Origin: Megaleporinus macrocephalus
Taxonomy: Eukaryota; Chordata; Actinopteri; Characiformes; Anostomidae
Direction: 5' to 3'
DNA: 64,000 nt
Assembly: GCA_021613375.1 (NCBI GenBank)
Contig: CM038726.1
Span: forward strand, 13,646,841-13,710,840
The position numbers and the translations under genes are program-made. Every line of letters begins with the position of its first letter. Positions within the stretch are counted from its first letter, which is position 1. The notes beneath the pieces are model-generated. The model worked only from the letters and a program-made list of their open reading frames with translations. It made no database searches and had not been told where the DNA came from. Below are positions 45,501-57,100 of the stretch, in pieces.

Positions 45501-46740
45501 TACCAGTCAAACGTTTTAGTACACTACCAGCCAATCGTTTTAGTACACTACCAGCCAAACGTTTTAGATACACTACCAGTCAAACGTTTTAGATACACTA
45601 CCAGACAAACGTTTTAGTACACTACCAGCCAAACGTTTTAGATACACTACCAGTCAAACTTTTTAGTACACTACCAGCCAATTGTTTTAGTACACTACCA
45701 GTCAAACTTTTTAGTACACTACCAGCCAATCGTTTTAGTGCACTACCAGGCAAACGTTTTAGATACACTACCAGCCAAACGTTTTAGATACACTACCAGA
45801 CAAACGTTTTAGTACACTACCAGACAAACGTTTTAGATACACTACCAGTCAAACTTTTTAGTACACTACCAGCCAATTGTTTTAGTACACTACCAGTCAA
45901 ACTTTTTAGTACACTACCAGCCAAACGTTTTAGATACACTACCAGACAAACGTTTTAGTACACTACCAGCCAAACGTTTTAGATACACTACCAGTCAAAC
46001 GTTTTAGATACACTACCAGCCAAACGTTTTAGATACACTACCAGTCAAACGTTTTAGATACACTACCAGTCAAACGTTTTAAGTAGACTACCAGTCAAAC
46101 GTTTTAGATACACTACCAGTCAAATGTTTTAAGTAGACTACCAGTCAAACGTTTTAGATACACTACCAGTCAAACGTTTTAGTACACTACCAGCCAAACG
46201 TTTTAGATACACTACCAGTCAAACGTTTTAGTACACTACCAGCCAAACGTTTTAGTACACTACCAGTCAAACGTTTTAGTACACTACCAGCCAAACGTTT
46301 TAGTACACTACCAGTCAAACGTTTTAGATACACTACCAGCCAAACGTTTTAGTACAATACCAGTCAAACGTTTTAGATACACTACCAGCCAAACGTTTTA
46401 GTACAATACCAGTCAAACGTTTTAGATACACTACCAGCCAAACGTTTTAGATACACTACCAGCCAAACGTTTTAGTACAATACCAGTCAAACGTTTTAGA
46501 TACACTACCAGTCAAACGTTTTAGTACACTACCAGCCAAACGTTTTAGATACACTACCAGCCAAACGTTTTAGATACACTACCAGCCAAACGTTTTAGTA
46601 CACTACCAGTCAAACGTTTTAGATACACTACCAGCCAAACGTTTTAGTACACTACCAGCCAAACGTTTTAGATACACTACCAGCCAAACGTTTTAGTACA
46701 CTACCAGCCAAACGTTTTAAGTACATATCAGTCAAATGTA
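42575..46740. repeat. 24/25-bp satellite array, about 4.1 kb
   Basis: Roughly 165-170 copies of actaccagtcaaacgtttta plus gatac (25 bp) or gtac (24 bp). The base after accag varies (tcaaac, ccaaac, acaaac), some units read caatcg for caaacg, and a few have gatcagtac instead of gatacactac. The mixture of unit types gives longer-range patterns. The unit resembles the ends of a fish Tc1-like transposon family (actaccagtcaaaagtttgg type). The array lies in the putative tnc intron 1. Confidence 0.97.
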
Positions 46741-46854
46741 GGTTAGTGTAGGTTCATTGTTTTACAGTTGGAGACTGTGGTTCCTCTGATTCTCTGTATA
46801 CTTTGTTTAGTTCCCTTTCACCCTGTTCTTCAGGATAAATAAAATAATACCTGA

Positions 46855-46935
46855 GACACTGATGTGGTGGCGTGTTAGTGTGTGTTGTGCTGGTTTGAGT
46901 GAATCAGACACAGCAGTGCTGCTATTCTGCTTAAT
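46855..46935. mobile_element. Fragment of the 25721 foldback family
   Basis: The stretch ggtggcgtgttagtgtgtgt to acacagcagtgctgct aligns with the interior of the other family members. Confidence 0.55.
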
Positions 46936-48060
46936 ATAACTGTGCATGATGCACAAACATTGGAAATGCTTGAATCTCTCTCAGAGCATTTCTCGTGTCT
47001 CTTTACGTTTACTGTAAGTTTTTGACCTCTCCTGGACTGTTGATATTTTAGAGTATGATTTTCTCTGGAAAGTGACAGTATGTTAAAATAAATCAACTGG
47101 GTGGTTTTTGTGTTGGCTTGTTCTAGAAAATAGTTCCTGGTGCGCACAGTAGTGAGCAAAATGTAAAAAAATGTCATACATATTTTAAATATACAACAAT
47201 ATATTGCACATACTTATATGTAGTACATCATATTCACTGTGTTGTTGTCCTGACTTTTCAAACAAAGGTTAAATTCATTTTGTATGCATCTAGATTAGTT
47301 AGGACTGTGCTAATATTACAGTGTGACTAAAAATACAATTTGGAGCATTTTCTGGGTTCATGTTTAACAGGCTCTTAGAAAGTGTGTCACTATTAACATG
47401 CTCAATTGACTATTGACCTTAACAAAGCTTTTCTAATGTTGAGAATTTGCTCCATGTCATTACTTGAAAAGTCTATAACCTGTGCATCTGTTCAGAATTC
47501 AGGATATACAGCTGAACTCAAGACTGTAGCAACTGTTACAGCACTTTTGTTTTGAATTCTAAGCACGAGCTATATATATGGTGATGCAGTACATCTCTAC
47601 TACATTATAAGGGATCTGGATGTAAAAAAAAAGGCTGTTTGCTTTGAGAAAATCATTAAATTCCTTTCTTTTTAAGCAGCGTTGGGGTGGATTTTAATAA
47701 AAAGAAAACATTAATGATTATTCATTACTTAACTAAAATCAAGATTATGTTTACTCATGACTTACTTTAAACATACATCCTAAAACTCAATCAATATACT
47801 GATGCACAGTTTTGCTGATGTTGCTTTCAGGGCTGGTTTGGTTGCAGGTGGTGGTATTGTTTGGTGTTGTTGTTGTTATTGTTGTTCATAAATGCAATAC
47901 TAGTTTATCAGGGTGGATTGTAGAAGTTGGAGTGTTACTGAGTTACTGAGCTCCTCAGTACAACCCAGTCTACTGTCACTGTTTTTGTGGAGATAGCATG
48001 ACTGTGTGCTTGATTTTATATTCCTTTTAGAGATGTAGCTGAAACACCTGAGCTCAATAA
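46936..48060. other. tnc: Putative tnc intron 1, nothing recognised
   Basis: Contains a short (GTT)n near 47863-47886. If the minus-strand gene at 48061-50238 is real, its 3' UTR would run into this part; a weak aatata-type signal is present in that sense near 48025. Confidence 0.4.
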
Positions 48061-50238
48061 TTAGGAATGGTGTCCACATCCAGTGAATCTTCTAGCACGG
48101 CTGATAATTACAACAGAACGCCTCACAGACAGAATCACTGCTAAATTATGCAATGCAATCCCCCCAAAGGCGTCTAATGCCTTAGGATCACTGTGTTCCT
48201 GGGAAGAACCCCATATGCTTCTAGACATACAGAGCTACTGTGACAACGTTCATGTAAAGAGAAGAGAGACCGAGAATGACTTCTCATAAATGATTCTTAA
48301 GGAAGAAAGAATTTTAATTGCAGTCATTAGTTTTGTAATAATCACACTTAATTGAATAATATAACACCCAGGAGAGAAATTCAAGATCCTACTTTCTTAC
48401 AATGATGCAATAAAGAGTACACTGACTGAGCTGAGGTCCAGGTTCTTTGTGCTCCCAGGAGAATGGTATGTTTTCAGTCTTCAATCGCACTTTTTCCTGG
48501 CACACTAATATGTGACTCAACTGTTCAGATTGTGCGTTGATGTCTATGGCTGGAGCAAACATAAACAAACATTTTATTATTGCGACACTCAAGTACATTC
48601 TCTTCCCATTCCTTTAGTTCATTCAATTCATTTCTATTTCTGAGGATTCTAAAACCAAGTGTAAACATTACACTGTTTGTATTTGTTTATGTTCTGTCAG
48701 TGTATTCTGATCTCAAATAGATCTCCTGAAGGCAGTGTTAAAGTACAAACCAACAAAATAATAGGACAGTATGTAAAAAAAAGCCAAATAAACGCAAACC
48801 ATAGTGATACACAAACCTATGATGACCTGTATTTTAATGAAAATAAGACAAAGTACATAGACAAGATATTTTTTTGCATGATCCAATTACTATATACTAT
48901 ATCTCACATCTTGTGCATAGAAGGCAAGGCTAAAAACCATGACTGAACGCCCTTGACCTTGACTGCCCCTTTAACTTTACTGCATTAAAAACTGCATTCT
49001 TCTGTGATGGAGGTTATCACATCAGCACAAGAATACTTTGACAAACCATTATAAATAAACATCGTCAATGCATTCACAAACACAAGTTAATACTATCCTG
49101 TGCACTGTGAAAGTCACATCAACAACCAGATACATTGCAATCATCTAAAATGAACTGATGCAGAATGAAAACATGTATTGGGGTCTGATGAGTCAAACTA
49201 TTACGTTCTTAATGGGAATAATCAATATTGTGTCCAGTTATGGACATTGGCTGCATAAGGAGAGAGTGTGGCTGCTAGATCGGCCTTGTATGCCAAATAC
49301 AATGATGGTCTCATACAGTTGAGCAGCTAAAGACTCATTTGACAAAATAAAGACTGAAGTCGTTTTTATCTTCTGTCCCTAAACAATTATTAAATACTGT
49401 TAAAACAAACATCAAACCATGATGCTCTCTCCACCATGCTTCACAGTTGAGATACGGTTTTGCCTAGGTAGTGTGTCTTTTATTTAATGGGTAAAGAACC
49501 TGTGAAACCCACATTTCCAAACTTATCGTTTGCTCTAGCAGAAGGCATTAACACAGAGGTCCACTTATTTTTCCAGCCTGCACTGTGGATGTTACTCAGT
49601 GAGCTCAAAGAGACCTGATACAACTGTTTTGCTCGTTATTAATTTAGTTGGATTGGCTGCCCATAAAAAAAGGGCTAATGATCAGACCATAACGCAATCA
49701 ATGCAAAACTCCAGGTAATTCCAAAGCGTTCACTTACTGTTCTTGCAACTGATCAACAAAGTAGCGCCTTTGTTGATCACACCATTATTACTCTCCCAGT
49801 AAGTGCCCTTTTAGACCTACGAGATTAAAAAAAAGAAAGAAAACAGATCAGAGGTTTTTAACCCCTTGCTCACAAGAGTGCTACCATATACACAGAAAGT
49901 CTTAAAGATATAATGAGCGAAAGCTGACTAGACAGACAACAGCTGGAAACTCTCTGTCTGAGTAGAGTCATAAGCAGACGCTCCTTAAGCTCCAGGATTT
50001 CACACTGTTACTGCACGCTTGCCAGAGGGAAATGTAACGAATTGTAAAAAATGTCTGAAGACCAGCGCTGCTCGAGCCTGAGAGTATGACGCGCGCACTC
50101 ACACAAGGTCTGCGCTGCTGTGAAGCAGGCATAACAGATGGCCTGAGATGGAGGCCAACATTCTTCATCCCTCTTTTCCATGTGGGAAAGTTCCCTCAGT
50201 GCTGCCAGGACAAGGAAAAGCAATAAGGACGCAGTCAT
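48061..50238 (-). CDS. Candidate three-exon secreted protein, unknown family
   Basis: Three minus-strand segments join in phase: exon 1 50238-50103, exon 2 48549-48401, exon 3 48198-48061, giving 140 residues and TAA. Borders are good: ttgt|gtgagt donor, tttgctccag|cc acceptor, att|gtaaga donor, ttcttcccag|gaa acceptor. Phase is 1 then 0. The product starts with a signal-peptide-like MTASLLLFLVLAAL and has seven further cysteines (about residues 27, 35, 38, 62, 85, 89, 135). Possible convertase sites are MEKR near residue 23 and VRR and RARR near the end. I recognise no family; a small cytokine or prohormone is a guess. It is antisense within the putative tnc intron 1. Alternatives: exon 1 alone as a 76-residue frame to 50008, or chance. 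No expression evidence. Confidence 0.4.
49160..49720. mobile_element. Tc1-like transposon scraps
   Basis: On the + strand 49168-49235 reads SDESNYYVLNGNNQYCVQ, like the first catalytic aspartate region of Tc1 transposases. On the minus strand near 49415-49450 the reading TVKHGGESIMV matches the next Tc1 block. Opposite orientation suggests two nested or rearranged fragments. They fall in the first intron of the candidate minus-strand gene. Confidence 0.5.
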
Positions 50239-50239
50239 T

Positions 50240-51155
50240 TTGGATTATAATTTAGGGAAAACAGAGATATTTATTTCAGTCGCTGCCACCGAGAATATCT
50301 TCTTAAACGTCCAAATGCTGAGGAAGGACGTTCTTGGTCAACCCTGAGTATTATAAAGACTTTACCTTGACTTTACTTGATGGCTGCTGCGTAACATTGA
50401 CACAACCATAAACAAGCCACGGCAGTAATGACATATGACGGCGATTGCAGCTAATGGTATCATGAAATGTTACTGTACTGAACAAAATACGACAGCATAT
50501 GGCGTCCGCCATGACATGACTTGTTGTTAGGGTGATGATATTTGCAGGGGGGTTTTAAAGACACAGTTAGCAATTCTGAAGAACAACTGTTGATATTTGA
50601 TATCTCAGCAGCAAAACAACAAATACACCCCACCTTTCAGGGTTCCTTCTGTAGCCCCGCCCACCCAAATAATAGATGTGCATTACCAAAGTGAACAGTG
50701 AGTCTCATATGACTGGAAAGCTTCCAGTTTTGGCACTGCTAACAACCAAATGCAGCTACAGAGTCTCAAGTGACAGCAGGAAAAGGCACAGCCAATATTG
50801 GCCATATGACTCAAGTAGAGAACTTGATTTAACCCTTTCTGCACCTCTAGGTTAGATGTTGACAGATCGGGGTCTTTTTTTTCAGAGGTGATCAAATTAT
50901 TGGTGGGGGCAATTCAGTAATCGCTGGATATTGGTGGGGACACGTCACTTCAGTCCATGCTAATTCTACGCCCTTGCAGCTACGTTTCTTTCTACCAGAG
51001 GTTTCAAATCTTATTTAAAAAAAGTAATTATTCTAGTGATCTTTGTTAGAGGCAGTGTTAAATGTTGTGTGGGTTATTTGTTTTTGAACATCAATGTTGT
51101 GTATGTTTTTTCTTTTTTCATTGTCTATATTTAACGCTGTCTGGTGTCCTAACAG
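50240..51155. other. Between candidate gene and first coding tnc exon
   Basis: No coding exon was seen. The first 250 bp would be the promoter of the minus-strand candidate. A pyrimidine-poor but usable acceptor (cctaacag) ends at 51155. Confidence 0.4.
50345..50362 (-). promoter_or_regulatory. TATA-like box for the minus-strand candidate gene
   Basis: On the minus strand the motif tttataata lies about 115 bp upstream of the candidate ATG at 50238, which would give a short 5' UTR of about 80-90 nt. Further upstream on the same strand lies a gccgtcatatgtcat stretch with CRE-like halves. The role is inferred only. Confidence 0.3.
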
Positions 51156-54100
51156 ATTGTCCCAGTACCCGACTGCGCCTAGACGTTCAACTGTGGCAAA
51201 TTCTGAGTCTCGAGTAACATGAAGACACAAAGCTTGGTTCTGAAATGTCTGCTTGTCGCCACTCTAATGAAGCTGAATCAAGCCGGTTTGGTAAAGAAGG
51301 TTCTACGGCACCAGAGTAACGTTGTGTCCGTTCAAAGAATAGACAATGTCACGCATTCCAGCCCTGACAAGTCAGTCATCTTCAGCCATGTCTATAACAT
51401 CAATGTTCCAGAGAACTCCCTCTGCTCGGGGGACTCGGACCCTTCTGCAGGTTCAGATCTTGAGCCAAAGGATGCGCCATCTGGAGCGGAGGCCTCTGAT
51501 TACACCTTAGATGGGCAGAATCAGATTGTCTTCACTCATCGCATCAACATCCCCAAGCAGGCGTGTGGCTGCACTAATAGCTTTCCTGAACTGAAAGAGC
51601 TTCTGAACCGTCTGGAAATGTTGGAAGGTGAAGTATCCACCCTCCGAGAGCAGTGCAGAGGGGATTCCAGCTGCTGCAGTGCACCGGTCATAGGTACTGT
51701 TTACATTCCATTAAAGGTCATTTAAGCCTAGTTTCTGTATTTACAATGAAAATCAATAATGAAAGACACTTCATTCTGTAAAGGTATTGCTTTGCCTACA
51801 CAAGGCTCCAACACATCTGACACATCTTAATTGATAGTTGTTTTTACAGACACTCTAGTTTTTATTGAAAGATTGTTGGTCTCTAAATAAAGTTAGGATA
51901 GCAACTATAAACCTTTATGGTCCATTTTAATTTCTACAGCCAAATTGTCCAAAGCACACATTCTATACACTAACTTCTTCAGATTTTTAAATATGTGCAG
52001 TAAATAAAAACTAATTGTAAAAGCCTGAAATGTCCCAAATATTGCAAAAATAGTTTTTTCACTAGGATGAGTTACAATCTCGCTAAACCAAAATGGAAAA
52101 GGGTTTTAAATAAATGATGGTGTGTCAAGCTGTGAGTCACATTAATCTACTTCACCTGACACGAATATGCAATAGTGAATGGTTTACTCCCATGACCTTA
52201 TGACAAACTTAACATTTACTATTTACTTATCAGTGGGCATGGGTGGCCAGTGAGTGGGAACAACTTGAATGCAACGTTATGCATTCATTTTTGGCTGAGA
52301 TCTTGTTGTGGATGGGAGAGTCAAACCACATAGTAAAGTCTTTTCCAGCACATCCCATAGACTTTCAGGCGGGTTTAAGATCAGGATTCTGTGGTGACCA
52401 GCTTATGTGTGAAAATGATTCCTCATGCTTCCTAAATCACGGTCATTCAGACTTATTTCCGACCACATTTCTTCTGCGTAGTTGACGATTCTCTTCTGTC
52501 TTTTCAGGAATAATAACACGTTAAATAAATCTTAAACCAGATCGGGTCATTTCAGCATCTCCATAATTATTTTCTTTTCTCAATGCAGCTCAATCATTTG
52601 ACCTTCTGAAACACTGTAACATCTTTCCATGACCACCTAGTTAAAGAATTTAAAGAAATTTGAAACTACTCAAGGCATCAGTTAAAATTAAACATATTAG
52701 TCACTGCAGTAATTTATCTAGTAATTTATAAATTATCTAATCAAAGAATCTATAAATATTTTATTCTTTTATATAGAAACTGTGACTCTTTTGGTCACGT
52801 AGTGTACTAGCACATCTGTAGAACATTCTAATAGCCAACCTTAATAATAGTTTCAACATTATATGCTCTGTAAAGGGCCAAACTAACATTTTGATACAGG
52901 TATAGTGAGAATGTAATAGTATAACATTTTGATACAGGTATAGTGAGAATGTAATAGTGTAACATTTTGATACAGGTATAGTGAAAATGTAATAGTGTAA
53001 CATTTTGATACAGGTATAGTAAGAATGTAATAGTGTAACATTTTGATACGGGTATAGTGAGAATATAATAGTGTAACATTTTAATACGGGTATAGTGAGA
53101 ATGTAATAGTGTAACATTTTGATACAGGTATAGTGAAAATGTAATAGTGTAACATTTTGATACAGGTATAGTAAGAATGCAATAGTGTAACATTTTGATA
53201 CAGGTATAGTGAAAATGTAATAGTGTAACATTTTAATACGGGTATAGTGAGAATGTAATAGTGTAACATTTTGATACAGGTCTAGTGAGAATATAATAGT
53301 GTAACATTTTAATACGGGTGTAGTGAGAATGTAATAGTGTAACATTTTGATAGAGGTATAGTAAGAATGTAATAGTGTAACATTTTGATACGGGTATAGT
53401 GAGAATATAATAGTGTAACATTTTGATACGGGTATAGTGAGAATATAATAGTGTAACATTTTAATACGGGTATAGTGAGAATGTAAGAGTGTAACATTTT
53501 GATACAGGTATAGTGAAAATGTAATAGTGTAACATTTTGATACAGGTATAGTAAGAATGCAATAGTGTAACATTTTGATACAGGTATAGTGAAAATGTAA
53601 TAGTGTAACATTTTAATACGGGTATAGTGAGAATGTAATAGTGTAACATTTTGATACAGGTCTAGTGAGAATATAATAGTGTAAAATTTTAATACGGGTG
53701 TAGTGAGAATGTAATAGTGTAACATTTTGATACAGGTATAGTGAAAATGTAATAGTGTAACATTTTGATACAGGTATAGTAAGAATATAATAGTGTAACA
53801 TTTTGATACGGGTATAGTAAGAATGTAATAGTGTAACATTTTGATACAGGTATAGTGAGAATATAATAGTGTAACATTTTGATACAGGTATAGTGAGAAT
53901 GTAATAGTGTAACATTTTGATACAGGTATAGTGAGAATGTAATAGTGTAACATTTTGATACAGGTATAGTAAGAATATAATAGTGTAACATTTTGATACA
54001 GGTATAGTGAGAATATAATAGTGTTACATTTTGATACAGGTCTAGTAAGAATATAACAGTGTAACATTTTAATACGGGTATAGTGAGAATGTAATAGTGT

Positions 54101-57100
54101 AACATTTTGATACAGGTCTAGTGAGAATATAATAGTGTAACATTTTAATACGGGTGTAGTGAGAATGTAATAGTGTAACATTTTGATAGAGGTATAGTAA
54201 GAATGTAATAGTGTAACATTTTGATACGGGTATAGTGAGAATATAATAGTGTAACATTTTGATACGGGTATAGTGAGAATATAATAGTGTAACATTTTAA
54301 TACGGGTATAGTGAGAATGTAAGAGTGTAACATTTTGATACAGGTATAGTGAAAATGTAATAGTGTAACATTTTGATACAGGTATAGTAAGAATGCAATA
54401 GTGTAACATTTTGATACAGGTATAGTGAAAATGTAATAGTGTAACATTTTAATACGGGTATAGTGAGAATGTAATAGTGTAACATTTTGATACAGGTCTA
54501 GTGAGAATATAATAGTGTAACATTTTAATACCGGTGTAGTGAGAATGTAATAGTGTAACATTTTGATACAGGTATAGTGAAAATGTAATAGTGTAACATT
54601 TTGATACAGGTATAGTAAGAATATAATAGTGTAACATTTTGATACGGGTATAGTAAGAATGTAATAGTGTAACATTTTGATACAGGCATAGTGAGAATAT
54701 AATAGTGTAACATTTTGATACAGGTATAGTGAGAATGTAATAGTGTAACATTTTGATACAGGTATAGTGAGAATGTAATAGTGTAACATTTTGATACAGG
54801 TATAGTAAGAATATAATAGTGTAACATTTTGATACAGGTATAGTGAGAATATAATAGTGTTACATTTTGATACAGGTCTAGTAAGAATATAACAGTGTAA
54901 CATTTTGATACGGGTATAGTGAGAATGTAATAGTGTAACATTTTGATACAGGTATAGTGAGAATATAATAGTGTAACATTTTGATACGGGTATAGTGAGA
55001 ATGTAATAGTGTAACATTTTGATACAGGTCTAGTAAGAATATAACAGTGTAACATTTTGATACGGGTATAGTGAGAATGTAATAGTGTAACATTTTGATA
55101 GAGGTATAGTAAGAATGTAATAGTGTAACATTTTGATACAGGTATAGTGAGAATGTAATAGTGTAACATTTTGATACAGGTATAGTGAGAATATAATAGT
55201 GTAACATTTTGATACAGGTATAGTGAGAATATAATAGTGTAACATTTTGATACAGGTATAGTGAGAATGTAATAGTGTAACATTTTGATACAGGTATAGT
55301 GAGAATATAATAGCGTAACATTTTGATACAGGTATAGTGAGAATGTAATAGTGTAACATTTTGATACAGGTATAGTGAGAATGTAATAGTGTAACATTTT
55401 GATACAGGTCTAGTAAGAATATAACAGTGTAACATTTTGATATGGGTATAGTGAGAATGTAATAGTGTAACATTTTGATACAGGTCTAGTAAGAATATAA
55501 CAGTGTAACATTTTGATACGGGTATAGTGAGAATGTAATAGTGTAACATTTTGATACAGGTATAGTGAGAATATAATAGTGTAACATTTTGATACAGGTA
55601 TAGTGAGAATGTAATAGTGTAACATTTTGATACAGGTCTAGTAAGAATATAACAGTGTAACATTTTGATATGGGTATAGTGAGAATGTAATAGTGTAACA
55701 TTTTGATACAGGTATAGTGAGAATGTAATAGTGTAACATTTTGATACAGGTATAGTGAGAATGTAATAGTGTAACATTTTGATACAGGTATAGTGAGAAT
55801 ATAATAGTGTAACATTTTGATACAGGTATAGTGAGAATATAATAGTGTAACATTTTGATACAGGTATAGTGAGAGCATTTTATAACATTTTATAGTGTGG
55901 TAGCACATACTGTATAGTGTGATTTACACCATTAAAAAATTCATCACAGAGCTGCTAAAATAAAAGCAATAAATTGACCGATTGCCAGTTGTGTGTTTTG
56001 ATGAAGCACAGCCAGTTCTGATCTTGGCTGATTCCAGTTGTAGATCTTTTGTGTAGGGAAGCTTTTGTAAGGAGCCATATGCTGCAGATGTTTAAAAAAA
56101 TTGTTTAGGGAAACAAAAGCAGTTGTTTTGCCCAAATTCCACAGAAGCTTTTTGCTACCTTAATTACGCTTTTGTTCTGAAGCTGCATGATAACAGTAAT
56201 TTGTCCAAAACTGTTATAGTTGCAATTACAGACTGTAGTCCATCTGTTCCTAACGATCAGGACCAGTACAGACCACATCATTCTCAGCACAGCAGTTGTG
56301 CTGGTGTGAGTGGATACAGATACAGCAGTGCTGCTAGATTTTATAAACACCTTACTGGCACTGCTGGACTGAGAATAGTCCACCAAACCAAAATACCCAG
56401 CCAACAGCGTCCTGTGATCACTTATGAAGGACTGGAGGAACACAAACTGTGCAGCAGCAGATGAGCTATTGTCTCTGACCAGTTTTTTTTGGCTCCACCT
56501 TGTAAAATGTAGTGTTTACAATGAGTGGACACATTAATGAAAAACTCCAGCAGCACCGCTGTGTCTGATCCACTCATTTAAGTGCAACACACTTATATAC
56601 AGACCACCACCAAATCAGTTTCACCACTGTGTTGAGAATGATCCAGCACCCAAATAATACATGCTCTTTGGTGGTCCTGACCACTGAAAAACAGGATGAA
56701 ATGCAAATGAGAAACAAAAGAGCTACAGTCTAATATTTGAATTACTAAGTGCTCCTGTGTGATAAGTGGAGCTGATAAAATGGACAGATATTGTAGAAAC
56801 ATATCTGTCCATTAAACCAGTAATGGCTAGAACGCCAAACCTCTGCTCTTCTAATTATATTCTACTGACAAATCTATTGAAACCTTTTTGAAAGTAGGTG
56901 ATGTTATATTTTGCTGCATTAATGTTTCTTCTTGTTTAAAGTTTTCCCTCCAGAAACACTTTTAATAAAAAAATAATCTTATTATTCCTTGTATTATCAA
57001 TAGAAAGTTGTCAGTGAACCACAAATCATTCAAAATATTACTGAAGTACATGTATCTAAACTAATTTGCTGTAAGCATTGAGTGTTTTCCAACTTAAACA

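Noticed and set aside
42575..46740. CRISPR-like array
   Set aside because: Units are directly contiguous with no unique spacers and the DNA is vertebrate; it is a satellite.
52761..55908. Long minus-strand open frames of 270-366 residues
   Set aside because: They are read through a 38-bp tandem repeat lacking stops on the minus strand and appear in all three frames; no start context or splice evidence.
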